A stretch of 64,000 bases of DNA, taken from assembly GCA_963817635.1 (NCBI GenBank), contig CAWFPR010000006.1, forward strand, positions 155,677-219,676. Reading direction: 5' to 3'. The DNA is from CAWFPR01 sp963817635 (GTDB taxonomy: Bacteria > Acidobacteriota > Vicinamibacteria > Vicinamibacterales > 2-12-FULL-66-21). The position numbers and the translations under genes were made by a program. The stretch's first letter is position 1; each line of letters opens with the position of its first letter. Shown here piece by piece: positions 21,291-31,510 of the stretch. The notes under the pieces were generated by a model. That model did no database searches. It had not been told where the DNA came from and was given only the letters and a program-made list of their open reading frames with translations.

Positions 21291-22424
21291 TCATGCATCT
21301 GCGGTCGGCAGCGTCGTGGTAATGACGTGCGGCGTCGAGGCATGCTGCGACACGTTCAGCAGGATCGCCATCCCGAGCAGGTTGATGAGCAGCGACGATC
21401 CGCCGTAGCTGACGAACGGCAGCGGAATGCCCTTGGTCGGCAGGAGCCCGAGCACGACGCTGATGTTGAAGAACGCCTGAAACGCGACCATCGTCGTGAG
21501 ACCGAGCGCAAGGAACGACCCGAAGCGATCCGGCGCGCGAAGCGCGATCCGCAGACCGCGCCACGTGATGACGCAGAAGCACGCCAGCACGATGGTCGCG
21601 CCAACGAGCCCCAGTTCCTCTGAAATGACCGAGTAGATGAAATCGTTGTGCGGCTCCGGCAGGTAGAACAGCTTCTGCACGCCGCCCATCAGCCCTCGGC
21701 CCAGGACGCCCCCGGTGCCGACCGCGATCATGGACTGCACCATCTGCCACGACGCGCCGAGCGGATCCGCCCACGGATCGAGGAAGGCGAGCACGCGCTG
21801 GCGCCGGTACGTCGAGAATGCGAGCAGCGCATAGAGCGCCGGCAGCGACAGGAGAAAGAGCCCCAGCACGTACTGGTAGCTGATGCCGGCCGCGAAGATC
21901 ATCACGGCGGCGATCATGACGATCGACACCGACGTGCCGAGATCCGGTTCCGCGAGGACGAGGGCCACGAGACCGCCAAGGACGATGCCGATCGGCAGCA
22001 TCGCGTGATGCGGCTCGTCGATGCGATCCATCCGCTTCTCGAGCAGGGAGGCCACGAACATGATCACGACGATCTTGGCGAATTCGGACGGCTGGATGCC
22101 GAGCGGACCGAGACTGAGCCAGCGCCTCGCCCCCTTGATCGGATGCGTGAAGAGGGCCGCGAGCAGCGCCAGCGCCACGATCGCGACGCCGGTCCACACG
22201 ACGCTCGGCTGCCGGTAGTTGCGGTAGTCGATGCGCATCACGATCGGCACGAGCGCCAGTCCGAAGAGCGCCCAGGCACCCTGCTTGATCAGGTAGAGAT
22301 ACGGATCGTTGTACCGCTCCATCGCCACGACCGCCGACGCGCTGTAGACCATGACGACGCTCGTGCACACGAGCAGCAGCGTGGCGATGAAGAGCACCTT
22401 GTCCGATTTGAGCTTTCGCGCCAT
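21291..22424 (-). CDS. ftsW: Lipid II polymerase FtsW (SEDS family)
   Basis: A 377-residue polytopic membrane protein with about ten hydrophobic helices. SEDS motifs include AWALFGLALVPIVMRIDYR, PSEFAKIVVIMFVASLLE and PTKGIPLPFVSYGGSSLLIN. SEDS proteins polymerise glycan strands with a partner class B PBP, here FtsI in the same cluster. The start ATG is followed by ARKLKSDKVLFIATLLL. A longer in-frame extension reaches into repeat sequence and is unlikely to be real. Confidence 0.94.
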   Translation of the reverse strand: MARKLKSDKVLFIATLLLVCTSVVMVYSASAVVAMERYNDPYLYLIKQGAWALFGLALVPIVMRIDYRNYRQPSVVWTGVAIVALALLAALFTHPIKGARRWLSLGPLGIQPSEFAKIVVIMFVASLLEKRMDRIDEPHHAMLPIGIVLGGLVALVLAEPDLGTSVSIVMIAAVMIFAAGISYQYVLGLFLLSLPALYALLAFSTYRRQRVLAFLDPWADPLGASWQMVQSMIAVGTGGVLGRGLMGGVQKLFYLPEPHNDFIYSVISEELGLVGATIVLACFCVITWRGLRIALRAPDRFGSFLALGLTTMVAFQAFFNISVVLGLLPTKGIPLPFVSYGGSSLLINLLGMAILLNVSQHASTPHVITTTLPTADA

Positions 22425-22533
22425 ACTCCGCAACCTAAAGGTCCGGCCGGCTCGTGCCGACACATGGTCCGAACAGACGAGGCACGCGCCAGCTTTACAA
22501 TTCTGCACGCGGCAACGCGGCAGAGACGACCGG

Positions 22534-22643
22534 CCAGCAGTCATCAGCCGGACGAGGGGCGAAGACACCACCCTCGCAGGCCGGGGCAGCCTGCGTTCCC
22601 AGCGGACGGTTCCTTACCGCCTCGCCCGGCTGATGACTGCTGG
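22534..22643. repeat. Long inverted repeat in the ftsW-murD gap
   Basis: Arms 22534-22557 and 22620-22643 are inverted repeats matching at 23 of 24 bases, including a perfect 18-bp core (CCAGCAGTCATCAGCCGG). A smaller 6-bp hairpin (GCAGGC/GCCTGC, 22576-22594) lies inside, and GGCGGGG/CCCCGCC (22665-22686) just outside. The 290-bp gap has no gene and is the largest interval within the otherwise tight mraZ-murC stretch. Confidence 0.85.
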
Positions 22644-22714
22644 TATTCCTGTTCGTTCTCGATCGGCGGGGACCGTGCGCCCCGCCAGGCCCGCTCCCTT
22701 CCGCGATCCCGATC

Positions 22715-24101
22715 TCACTGCTCCCGCGTCACGCTCCATGATTCCTGCAGGCGCGAGACCTCCTGCTGGAACACGCGTCCCCGCTCCGCGTAGTCCTCGA
22801 ACATGTCGAAGCTCGAGCAGGCCGGCGCGAGGACGACCGTCCGGCCCGGCGCCGCCGACGCGAACGCCGTCCGCACGGCCGCCGACATGGTGCCGGCCTC
22901 GTGCACGGGCACGACATCGCCCAGGGCCGCCCGGATGAGCGGCGTCGCCTCGCCGAGCGCCACCACCGTGGCGTGACGCGCCGCGAGCGGCTCGCGCAGG
23001 TCGGCGAAGCTGCCCCCCTTGAACCGGCCGCCCATGATCACGACCACGCCGTCGCCGAAGCTCTCGATCGCGCGGCGTGCCGCCTCGATGTTGGTCGCCT
23101 TCGAGTCGTTGACGAACCGCACGCCGCCGACTTCGCCCACCGGTTCGAGCGCATGCTCGAGGCCGCCGAAGCTCTCGACCGCGCGCGTCATCGCGCCGCT
23201 GTCCACCCCGACGAGCGACGCCACGGCCGCCGCGGCGAGCACGTCGGCGACGAGATGCGGACCGAGCAGCCGGATCGACGACAGCGGCACCAGCGGCTCG
23301 TCCGATCCGCCCTGCCGCCGGACGATGCATTCGTCGGCAATGACGACGCCGTCCCGGAGGCGGCCGCGGACCGAGCACCGGAGGGGACGGGCACGCAGGC
23401 CGTCCGTCATCGCCACCGTCGCGGGGTCGTCAACGTTGAACACCGCCCAGTCGTCCTCCGCCTGGTTCTCGAAGATGCGGCGCTTCGCCGCGGCGTATTC
23501 GTCGACGCTGGCGTGCCGATCGAGGTGGTCTGGCGAGAAATTGAGCAGCACGGCAATCCACGGACGGAAGGTGACGATGGCCTCGAGCTGAAAACTGCTC
23601 GCCTCGACCACGTGGATCGTGTCCTCCGTCGAATCGTCCACCTGGGCGCTCAGCGCGTTGCCGATGTTCCCGCCGACGAGGACACGGTGGCCGCCCGCCT
23701 CGAGCATCCGGCCGGTCAGGGTCGTCGTCGTCGACTTGCCCTTCGTGCCGGTGATGGCGACGATCCGGCCGCGCAGCCACCGCGAACGCGAGCTCGAGTT
23801 CACCGATCACGGGGACTCCCGCGCGACGCGCGGCCTCGATGACCGGCTGCCGCAGGGACACGCCCGGGCTGAGAACGATCAGGTCGGCGGCCGTGAAGGT
23901 TTCCGTCCGGTGGCCGCCGAGCTCCAGCTCCACGCCGGCGGTGCGCAGCCGATCCTCGTCGTCCACGCTGTCGCGCGCGTCCGAGAGCGTGACGCGGGCG
24001 CCGCGCCGCACCAGGAGTTCCGCGGCCGCGACGCCGCTCCGGGCGGCGCCGGCGACGGTGACCCGTCTGTCGCGAACGGAAAACGTCGGATCGTTCGTCA
24101 T
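22715..24101 (-). CDS. murD: UDP-MurNAc-L-alanine--D-glutamate ligase, with one frame break
   Basis: About 461 residues; adds D-Glu to the growing stem peptide. The first frame covers the UDP-binding domain (VTVAGAARSGVAAAELLVRR) to GELELAF. After an extra base near 23781-23784 the next frame continues RWLRGRIVAITGTKGKSTTT (ATP loop) to the C-terminus. The start ATG overlaps the mraY stop by 4 bases. The inverted repeat region follows its stop codon. Confidence 0.94.
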
Positions 24102-25183
24102 CTGAGCTTCAAGGTCGTCAGGCTGAAGAGCGCGAAGATGATGGCGAGGATCAGGAACCGCGTGATGACCTTCGGCTCGCTCCAGCCGATCAGCTCGAAG
24201 TGGTGGTGCAGGGGCGCCATCCGGAACACCCGTTTTCCGGTCAGCTTGAACGACGCGACCTGGATCACGACCGACGCCGCCTCCAGCACGAATACGCCGC
24301 CGACGATGGTGAGCAGCAGTTCCTGTTTGATGAGCAGCGCGATCGTCCCCAGCGCGCCGCCGAGCGCCAGCGACCCCACGTCTCCCATGAACACGTCGGC
24401 CGGATAGCAGTTGTGCCAGAGGAACGCGAGGCTCGCGCCCACGAGCGCGCCGCAGAAGATCGTCAGCTCGGCGGCGGCCGCCGGGAGCCGGACCAGTTGC
24501 AGGTAGTTCGAGAACACCGCGTGGGTCGACACATAGGCGAGCGCCGTGAGGGCCGCGGCGGCCACCGCGAACACGCTGATCGCGAGCCCGTCGAGGCCGT
24601 CGGTGAGGTTGACGGCGTTGCTCCACGCGACCAGCACGAACGCGGCAAACGCGATGTAGTAGTGGCCAAGATCCGGGATCAGCCGCTTGAAGAACGGAAA
24701 AATCAGGCGGGTGTTGTACAGGTCCTTGTCGGCGAGCGCGATGAGCGCCACGCCGACACCGATGCCGACGACGCCCTGCCAGGCCAACTTGTACCGCGGC
24801 GCCAGGCCGTGATGGGATCGGCGCACAATCTTCAGGTAGTCGTCGGCGAAACCGATGCCGCCGTACGCGATCGTCGCGAGCAGGGCAATCCAGACGAACG
24901 GGGTCGCGAGGTTCGCCCAGAGCAGCGTGGGGACGACCACCGACGTGAGAATCAGCAGCCCGCCCATCGTCGGCGTCCCGGCCTTGGTGCGATGGGTGGC
25001 GGGGCCTTCCTGGCGGATGACCTGCCCGACCTGGAACTCGCGCAGCTTGCGGATCACGATCGGACCCACGAAGAGCCCGATGGCGAGCGCGGTCAGGCTC
25101 GATGCGGCGGTCCTGAACGTGATGTAGCGCGCCACGTTCAACACGGCCCAGTACGGCGACAGGTAGTGCAGGTAGTACAGCAT
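24098..25183 (-). CDS. mraY: Phospho-N-acetylmuramoyl-pentapeptide transferase MraY
   Basis: A 361-residue integral membrane enzyme making lipid I from UDP-MurNAc-pentapeptide and undecaprenyl phosphate. Active-site motifs are GFADDYLKIV, NAVNLTDGLDGLA, NCYPADVFMGDVGSLALGG and the PLHHHFE loop. Its start shares one base with the murF stop (TGATG). Confidence 0.96.
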   Translation of the reverse strand: MLYYLHYLSPYWAVLNVARYITFRTAASSLTALAIGLFVGPIVIRKLREFQVGQVIRQEGPATHRTKAGTPTMGGLLILTSVVVPTLLWANLATPFVWIALLATIAYGGIGFADDYLKIVRRSHHGLAPRYKLAWQGVVGIGVGVALIALADKDLYNTRLIFPFFKRLIPDLGHYYIAFAAFVLVAWSNAVNLTDGLDGLAISVFAVAAAALTALAYVSTHAVFSNYLQLVRLPAAAAELTIFCGALVGASLAFLWHNCYPADVFMGDVGSLALGGALGTIALLIKQELLLTIVGGVFVLEAASVVIQVASFKLTGKRVFRMAPLHHHFELIGWSEPKVITRFLILAIIFALFSLTTLKLR

Positions 25184-26580
25184 CAGGCGAACTCCGCCCG
25201 AAGCCTGGCCACGACCAGATCCGTGCCGATCCCCCGCGATCCTTTCACGAGCACGAGGTCGCCCGGACGGGTCCGCTGCAGCGCCACGGCGGCCGCCGCC
25301 TCGCTGTCGGCGACGTGGACGACGGCGTCGGCCGGCATGCCACCGCGAATCGCACCTTCCGCGAGCGCGCGCGCGGCATCGCCGCCGACCGTCACGAGCA
25401 GGTGCAGGCCCGCGCCCGCCGCCGCAGTGCCGCACGCCCGGTGCCGCGCCTCGGCGTGCACGCCGAGCTCCAGCATCTCGCCGAGAACCGCGATCTTGCG
25501 CGCGCTGCCGGTGGCGGCCTGCACGGTCTCGAGCGAGCGCACCAGGGCCGCGGGGCTGGAATTGTAGGAATCGTCCACCAGGGTGATGCCGCCCGGCAGG
25601 CGGAGGACCTCGCCCCGGTGGTGGGCGGGCCGAAGCCGCGCGGCGCGCTCGGCAATCGCGTCGAGCGGCACGTCGAACTCGAGCGCCACGGCTGCCGCCG
25701 CCAGCACGTTGAGCAGATTGCCGAGGCCGAGCAGCGGGGTGTCGATGTGCAGCTCTCCAGCCGGGGTGCGCACGTCGGCGGAGGTCCCGTCGAGCCCGCG
25801 CACTTGTACGGCGGTGGCGCGCACGTCCGCGCGCGGCGCGGTGCCGAACGTCACGACGCGGCCGGCGAACCCGCCCAGCCGCGCGGTGATGCGATCGTCA
25901 TCGGCGTTGGCGATGAGGACATCGGACGGACCCGCCTGCTCGAGGATTTCGGCCTTGGCGTCGGCCAGTTCGTCCGGTGAGGCGAAGAAGCCGAGGTGGG
26001 CGTCCCCGACATTCGTCCAGACGCGCACGTCCGGCTCGGCGATGCCGACGAGCGTCCTGATTTCGCCTGGATGATTCATGCCGAGCTCGACTACCGCCAC
26101 CGCCGGACGCGACCGCAACTCGAGCAGCGAGAGCGGCAGGCCGATGTGATTGTTCAGATTCCCCTGGTTCCGGAACACGGCGTACCTCGAACTAAGGAAC
26201 TCCGCCGCCACTTCCTTCGTTGTCGTCTTGCCGGCGCTTCCGGTAACCGCCACGACCTTCGCGCCCGATCGCCGGCGCACGTCGCGCGCGATCGCCTGCA
26301 ACGCGCGCGTCGTGTCGTCCACCTGCACGACGATGCGAGTCGCCGGACATCCGCCGTGCGGCTCCTGGACAACCGCGCCGGCCGCGCCCTTGTCGAACGC
26401 TTCGGCGACGAACGCGTGGCCGTCGAACCGATCGCCGCGAATGGCGACGAACAGGTCCCCGGCGCTGACCGAGCGCGAGTCGATCGACACGCGGCCGACC
26501 GGATCGGCCGCCGCGCCGCTGATCAACCGGCCGGCGGTCGCCGCGACGATGTCCCCGGCTGTCAGCCGCACCGGATCCAC
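25183..26580 (-). CDS. murF: UDP-MurNAc-tripeptide--D-alanyl-D-alanine ligase
   Basis: A 465-residue Mur ligase adding the D-Ala-D-Ala dipeptide. ATP loop VTGSAGKTTTKEVAAEF, central motif VVELGMNHPGEI, and VDDSYNSSP in the substrate domain. It needs a D-Ala-D-Ala ligase (Ddl), whose gene is not in this cluster. The start lies 3 bp after the murE stop. Confidence 0.95.
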   Translation of the reverse strand: MDPVRLTAGDIVAATAGRLISGAAADPVGRVSIDSRSVSAGDLFVAIRGDRFDGHAFVAEAFDKGAAGAVVQEPHGGCPATRIVVQVDDTTRALQAIARDVRRRSGAKVVAVTGSAGKTTTKEVAAEFLSSRYAVFRNQGNLNNHIGLPLSLLELRSRPAVAVVELGMNHPGEIRTLVGIAEPDVRVWTNVGDAHLGFFASPDELADAKAEILEQAGPSDVLIANADDDRITARLGGFAGRVVTFGTAPRADVRATAVQVRGLDGTSADVRTPAGELHIDTPLLGLGNLLNVLAAAAVALEFDVPLDAIAERAARLRPAHHRGEVLRLPGGITLVDDSYNSSPAALVRSLETVQAATGSARKIAVLGEMLELGVHAEARHRACGTAAAGAGLHLLVTVGGDAARALAEGAIRGGMPADAVVHVADSEAAAAVALQRTRPGDLVLVKGSRGIGTDLVVARLRAEFA

Positions 26581-26583
26581 GCG

Positions 26584-28116
26584 CTACGACACCTTCGGCG
26601 CGCTGCGGCGCCGTCCCAGCGCCGCGCGCGCGACGTCAACGTCGTCGAACGGGAGCACCCGCTCGCCAACGACCTGATACTGCTCGTGCCCCTTGCCCGC
26701 CACGAGCACGAGATCGCCGGGCCTGGCGTCCCGCACGGCGGTTTCGATCGCCGCCTTCCGGTCGACGATCGCCTTGAAGGGCGTGGCGCGCGGGCCCTGC
26801 TGTCCCCTCGGCGCGCGATCGGCCGGCATGACGATGCCGCGCTTGATGTCCTCGATGATCGACTCCGGGGCTTCTGAACGGGGGTTGTCCGACGTCACGA
26901 TGACGAGATCGCTCAGCCGCGCCGCGACGGCGCCCATCAGCGGACGCTTCGTGCGATCGCGATCGCCGCCACAGCCGAACACGGTGATCACGCGTCCCGA
27001 GGCGAGCGGGCGCGCCGTTTCGAGCAGGTTCTTGAGTGCATCGTCGGTGTGCGCATAGTCCACGACGACGCGAACGTCGTCGTCGGGAGCCGACACGACC
27101 TGAAAGCGCCCCGGGACGTTGACGAGCGCGGCGATGCCCTGCTCGATCGCGCCGGACGGAAGATCCAGCGCGACCGCGGCCGCGACGGCGGCCAGGATGT
27201 TGTAGGCGTTCGGCCGGCCGACGAGCGCCGAGCGGATCTGGAGCGCGCCGCCAGGCGTCCGGATCGTGAACGCGAGCCCGCCGAGCGACAGCGCGATCGG
27301 ACCGGGCTGCACGTCGGCAGGCGTGTCGATCGCATAGGTCAGCGAGCGCGGCGCCGCGGCTGCGAACTCGGCACCGCGCCGATCGTCGAGGTTGGCGACG
27401 CCAACCGCGCCCTGCGGCAGCAGTTCGAACAGCCGCCGCTTCGCCGTGAAGTACTCCGTCATGTCGCGATGGAAGTCGAGGTGATCGCGCGTGAGGTTCG
27501 TGAAGACGCCCGCGGCGAAATGAAGGGCGTCCGCGCGGCGCAGCGCCAGGGCATGCGACGACACTTCGATCACGCACGCGCCGGAGCCCTGCGTGACCAT
27601 CTCGCGCAGCATGCGCTGCAGCTCCGGCGCTTCGGGTGTCGTGCGCGTGGCGTCCACCTCGCGCGTGCCGATGCGATAGCCGACCGTGCCGATGCGCCCG
27701 CACCGCGTGCCCGCGGCCTCGAAGATTGACGACAGCAGATACGCGGTCGTCGTCTTGCCGTTGGTCCCGGTAATGCCGACGAGCGTCAGTTCGCGGCTCG
27801 GATGGCGGTAGAAGATGGCGGAGAGCACCGCCAGCGCCAGCCGCGCGTCAGCGACCTGGACCCACGGCACGCGGATCGGCCAGGGGGCGGCGGCCTCCGA
27901 CACGACCGCGACGGCGCCGCGGGCGACCGCGTCGCGCGCGAAGCTGTCGCCATCGGCGCGCAGCCCCTTGAGGGCGACGAACACCGAGCCGGGCCCTGCC
28001 TGGCGCGAGTCGTTCGTGATGCCCGACACCTCGGTGGCACCCTCGGCAGCCGGCGGCAACGACCCGGCGGGCGCTCCGAACTCGGCGAACTCGGCGAAGA
28101 GGCCGGCAAGCGTCAC
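26584..28116 (-). CDS. murE: UDP-MurNAc-dipeptide--meso-diaminopimelate ligase
   Basis: A 510-residue Mur ligase adding the third stem amino acid. ATP loop GITGTNGKTTTAYLL. The specificity motif reads DNPRSEAPE; in the family DNPR marks meso-DAP enzymes while Lys enzymes differ at Arg, so DAP peptidoglycan is inferred. I chose the GTG at 28114-28116 because it overlaps the ftsI stop (GTGA) and begins the family domain (TLAGLFAEF). An upstream start at 28173 would extend into ftsI. Confidence 0.95.
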   Translation of the reverse strand: MTLAGLFAEFAEFGAPAGSLPPAAEGATEVSGITNDSRQAGPGSVFVALKGLRADGDSFARDAVARGAVAVVSEAAAPWPIRVPWVQVADARLALAVLSAIFYRHPSRELTLVGITGTNGKTTTAYLLSSIFEAAGTRCGRIGTVGYRIGTREVDATRTTPEAPELQRMLREMVTQGSGACVIEVSSHALALRRADALHFAAGVFTNLTRDHLDFHRDMTEYFTAKRRLFELLPQGAVGVANLDDRRGAEFAAAAPRSLTYAIDTPADVQPGPIALSLGGLAFTIRTPGGALQIRSALVGRPNAYNILAAVAAAVALDLPSGAIEQGIAALVNVPGRFQVVSAPDDDVRVVVDYAHTDDALKNLLETARPLASGRVITVFGCGGDRDRTKRPLMGAVAARLSDLVIVTSDNPRSEAPESIIEDIKRGIVMPADRAPRGQQGPRATPFKAIVDRKAAIETAVRDARPGDLVLVAGKGHEQYQVVGERVLPFDDVDVARAALGRRRSAPKVS

Positions 28117-30197
28117 TGCGGCGGTCCTCCGGCCGGCTGGAGCGGCGGCGTGCGGCCGAGGGTCAGGATGCACGCGTCGCCGCGGACGAGCGCCTCCCCG
28201 GCGGGGGGCTGCTGCTCGACGACGAACCCGTCGCCGTTGATCTGGGCCCGCATGCCTGCCCGGTTGACGACGCGCAGCGCTTCCCTCGCGCTCAGGCCGC
28301 GCAGATCCGGCATCAGGCCGTCAGGGAGCGGCTCCGGCATGCGTTCGAGAATCGGGGCGCTCACGGGCTGCGGTGCCCGCCCGGGTTCGTCGTGGCGCGC
28401 AACGAGGACGGGCGGCGGCGCATTGAGCGTAGGGCCGATGCCGAGGTGGCGCAGCGTCGCCTCGGCAATCCGCGTGAAGACCGGCGCCGAAACGGTGGCG
28501 CCGTAGTATCCCCGGGCATGCGGCGAATCGATGACGACGATGATGGTGACGGCGGGGTTGCGCGAGGGAATGAACCCCACGAACGACGCGAAGTAGTCGG
28601 ATTTCGAGTAGCGCCCGTTGACAATCTTCGACGCGGTTCCGGTCTTCCCCGCAATGGTGAAGCCGTCCATGCGGGCGACCTTCGCCGTGCCGCGCTCGAC
28701 GACCGCCTCCATGATCTCGGTGAGCGTGGCGGCGGTGTCCGGCGTGATGACGCGGCGCAGCACCTTGTGCGGCACCTCCTCGCGTCGCCCGTTGCGGATG
28801 AACGCGCGTACCACGCGCGGCTCGATCAACTCGCCGCCGTTGGCCACGGCGCTGACCGCCGTAGCCATCTGCAGCGGCGTGACGCCGACCTGATAGCCCA
28901 TCGACACGGACGCGAGCGCGCTGGCATCGAGGCGGGCAGGATTCCAGACGATGCCCGGGCTCTCGCCGCGGAAGTCCGGCGACAGCGTCTGTCCAAAGCC
29001 GAAGCGGTTGATGTACCGCACGAGGCGCTCGGCCCCGAGGCGGGCGCCCACCCTGATCGCGCCCACGTTGCTCGACTTGGCGATGACGTCGATGAACGGC
29101 ATCACGCCGTATTCGTGCGTGTCGCGGATGACTCGCGAACCGAACGTGATGTATCCCGGCGCGCAGTCGACCGGATCCTCGGGCGTGATCACGTGCTCCT
29201 GGAGCGCGGCCGAGGCCGTGACGACTTTGAACGTCGAGCCAGGCTCGTACAAATCCTGGACGGCGCGGTTGCGGCGGGCCTCGGCCTCGGCGCGCCCGAA
29301 GGCGTTCGGATTGAAGGTCGGCCAGTTCGCCAGCGCGAGGATCTCGCCGGTCTGCGGCCGCATGATGATGGCCGTGCCGCCGGCCGCGGCGTTCTCCTCG
29401 ACGCCGATCCGCAGCTCGCGCTCGGCGACGAACTGGAGGTATTCGTCGATCGTCAGCTCGAGGCCGTCGCCGGCGGTCGCCGGCTGTTCCTCGCGGCTGT
29501 TCATGACGTGCCTGGCGCCGTCGGCCTGGACGAGGATCTTCCCCTCGTGGCCGCGGATCCGGCTGTCGAACGTCGATTCGAGCCCGGCCAGCCCGACGTT
29601 GTCGAGGCCGACGTAGCCGAGCACGTGCGACGCGAGTTCCCGGTTCGGATAATACCGGCGGCTCTCCTTGTAGAAGAGGAGCCACGGAAAATCGAGCGCC
29701 TTGATGCGCGCGGCCTCATCGGGGGAGATCTGCCGCGCCAGGTAGACGAACTGTCCCTTGCGGCGCAGCCGTTCGGCCAGGACCTGCTGTTGCGGCCCGT
29801 CGCAGGCATCGAGCGCGCGACAGATGAGCGCCGCCGCCCGATCCGGCTGCTCCACCTGCGATGGATCGGCGGCGATCGTATCGGCGTCGACGCTGTAGGC
29901 CAGCATGTGCCCGTTGCGGTCGAGAATCTCGCCGCGCTTGGCGGGCGGGTGGATCGTCCGGAGATGCTGGCTGTCGGCGTACGCCATCAGGCTGTCGTGA
30001 TCGACGACCTGGAGGTAGACCAGCCGGGCCTCGATCGCGGCGGTCCACAACCCGAAGACACAGGCGCAGACGAGCACGCGGGTCCGCAGGGTCACGCGCC
30101 ACTCGGCGGGCGACGCGGCGGCCTCCCGGCGCGCGACGCGCTGCGCCGGACCGCGCCAGGGGAGCCTGAATCTGCTGATGCCGTTTCCCTCCGCCAC
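28113..30197 (-). CDS. ftsI: Division transpeptidase FtsI (class B PBP) with C-terminal PASTA domain
   Basis: A 694-residue class B penicillin-binding protein. It has one membrane helix near residues 40-60, a pedestal domain, and a transpeptidase domain with S321-x-x-K324 (EPGSTFKVV), SSN at 375-377 and KTGT from K518. A PASTA domain (about 625-690, MPDLRGLSAREALRVVNRAG) follows; in known proteins it binds uncrosslinked muropeptides or lipid II. It cross-links septal peptidoglycan together with FtsW. Confidence 0.95.
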   Translation of the reverse strand: MAEGNGISRFRLPWRGPAQRVARREAAASPAEWRVTLRTRVLVCACVFGLWTAAIEARLVYLQVVDHDSLMAYADSQHLRTIHPPAKRGEILDRNGHMLAYSVDADTIAADPSQVEQPDRAAALICRALDACDGPQQQVLAERLRRKGQFVYLARQISPDEAARIKALDFPWLLFYKESRRYYPNRELASHVLGYVGLDNVGLAGLESTFDSRIRGHEGKILVQADGARHVMNSREEQPATAGDGLELTIDEYLQFVAERELRIGVEENAAAGGTAIIMRPQTGEILALANWPTFNPNAFGRAEAEARRNRAVQDLYEPGSTFKVVTASAALQEHVITPEDPVDCAPGYITFGSRVIRDTHEYGVMPFIDVIAKSSNVGAIRVGARLGAERLVRYINRFGFGQTLSPDFRGESPGIVWNPARLDASALASVSMGYQVGVTPLQMATAVSAVANGGELIEPRVVRAFIRNGRREEVPHKVLRRVITPDTAATLTEIMEAVVERGTAKVARMDGFTIAGKTGTASKIVNGRYSKSDYFASFVGFIPSRNPAVTIIVVIDSPHARGYYGATVSAPVFTRIAEATLRHLGIGPTLNAPPPVLVARHDEPGRAPQPVSAPILERMPEPLPDGLMPDLRGLSAREALRVVNRAGMRAQINGDGFVVEQQPPAGEALVRGDACILTLGRTPPLQPAGGPPQ

Positions 30198-30216
30198 CGG
30201 GTCCTCCTGATGCGTG

Positions 30217-30609
30217 CTAGCGCGACGCGACGACGGACTTTTCCGGGGGAGCCGCGGGCGTCACGCGTTCGATCACGATCGCCTGACCTTTTGCGGGAGC
30301 CACCATGTGCAGGTCGCGGGTCGCGATTCGCTCGATCCGGGCCGGCGAGCGCAGCGTTTCGATTTCGAGCACCAGGTGCCGGTGGACCTCTTCTTCGGCC
30401 GCGCGCGCGTCCTGCAGTTCCTGGATCTGGTAGCCGTGCCGCAGGAGCTCGAAGTGCTGCCAGGCCGAAAAGAGCGCCACGGCGACGAGCAGGCCACCGA
30501 TCGCCACCGACCGCCACAGCTGGCGCTGCCGTGCCTCGTCGACTTCGCGGACGATCGGGTTGTTGCGTACGTCCTTCTTGATGGCGTACTCGAAGTCCAT
30601 CGTGCTCAT
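30217..30609 (-). CDS. ftsL: Cell-division protein FtsL
   Basis: A 130-residue bitopic protein with a cytosolic tail, one membrane helix (about 34-52, VAIGGLLVAVALFSAW) and a periplasmic coiled coil (ELQDARAAEEEVHRHLVLEI). Sequence identity in FtsL is always low; position between rsmH and ftsI and topology support the call. The start overlaps the rsmH stop by 4 bases. Confidence 0.82.
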   Translation of the reverse strand: MSTMDFEYAIKKDVRNNPIVREVDEARQRQLWRSVAIGGLLVAVALFSAWQHFELLRHGYQIQELQDARAAEEEVHRHLVLEIETLRSPARIERIATRDLHMVAPAKGQAIVIERVTPAAPPEKSVVASR

Positions 30610-31502
30610 GCCAGCCTCTCAATCGCACGTAGCTTCGCGCTGCGCGCGCGCGGGTTGCGCGCCACCTCCTCGTCGCCGGGGCCGAGCGGCTTGCGGGTCA
30701 GCACACGCACCGCCGATTCACCGGCCGCCAGCGCCCGGAACGTGTGCTTCACGATCCGATCCTCGAGCGAGTGAAAGGTGATCACCGCCAGGCGCGCGCC
30801 CGAGAGCAGCAGCCGGGCGGCATCCGACAGGAAGAGGTCGAGCCCCTCGAGTTCGCCGTTCACCCAGATGCGCAGCGCCTGGAACGTGCGCGTCGCCGGA
30901 TCGATGCGCTGGTACCCCCGGCGCGGCACCGCGCGGCGCACGATGGCCGCGAGCTGCCCCGTCGTTGCGATCGGGTCGCCCTCGCGCGCCGTCACGATCG
31001 CCCGCGCGATGCGGCGGGAAAAGCGCTCTTCGCCGTAGCGAAAGATCACGTTCGCCAGATCCACTTCACCGACCTGGACCAGCAGATCCGCCGCCGTCGG
31101 TCCCTGCGACTGGTCCATCCGCATGTCCAGGGCTTCGTCGCGCCGGAAGCTGAAACCGCGCCCGTCCGCGTCGAACTGCATCGAGGACACGCCGAGATCG
31201 GCCAGGATGCCGTCCGCACCGCCCGCATCCCGGGACTCCAGGACGCGGCCGAGCTGCCGATAATCCGAGTGCACGAGTTCCACGCGGCCCGGGAACGCGG
31301 CCAGCGTCGTCGCGGCGATGGACAGCGCCTCGCGATCGCGATCGAGCCCGATGAGACGGGTCGCCCCTGCCTCCAGCAGCGCGCGCGCGTGCCCGCCGAG
31401 CCCGACCGTGCAGTCGACGAAGAGCCCTCCCCGGGACGGCATGAGCACCGAGAGCGTCTCGGCAACCATGACCGGTTCGTGAGTGGGGCCGCTCGTCATC
31501 AT
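30606..31502 (-). CDS. rsmH: 16S rRNA (cytosine-1402-N4)-methyltransferase RsmH
   Basis: A 298-residue SAM-dependent methyltransferase (formerly MraW). SAM motif FVDCTVGLGGHARALLEAG, then GILADLGVSSMQFD and LAVITFHSLEDRIVKHTFR. Two adjacent ATG codons (31502 and 31499) are possible starts, just before TSGPTHEPVMVAE. It follows mraZ by 8 bp. Confidence 0.94.
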   Translation of the reverse strand: MMTSGPTHEPVMVAETLSVLMPSRGGLFVDCTVGLGGHARALLEAGATRLIGLDRDREALSIAATTLAAFPGRVELVHSDYRQLGRVLESRDAGGADGILADLGVSSMQFDADGRGFSFRRDEALDMRMDQSQGPTAADLLVQVGEVDLANVIFRYGEERFSRRIARAIVTAREGDPIATTGQLAAIVRRAVPRRGYQRIDPATRTFQALRIWVNGELEGLDLFLSDAARLLLSGARLAVITFHSLEDRIVKHTFRALAAGESAVRVLTRKPLGPGDEEVARNPRARSAKLRAIERLA

Positions 31503-31510
31503 GGTCAGCT

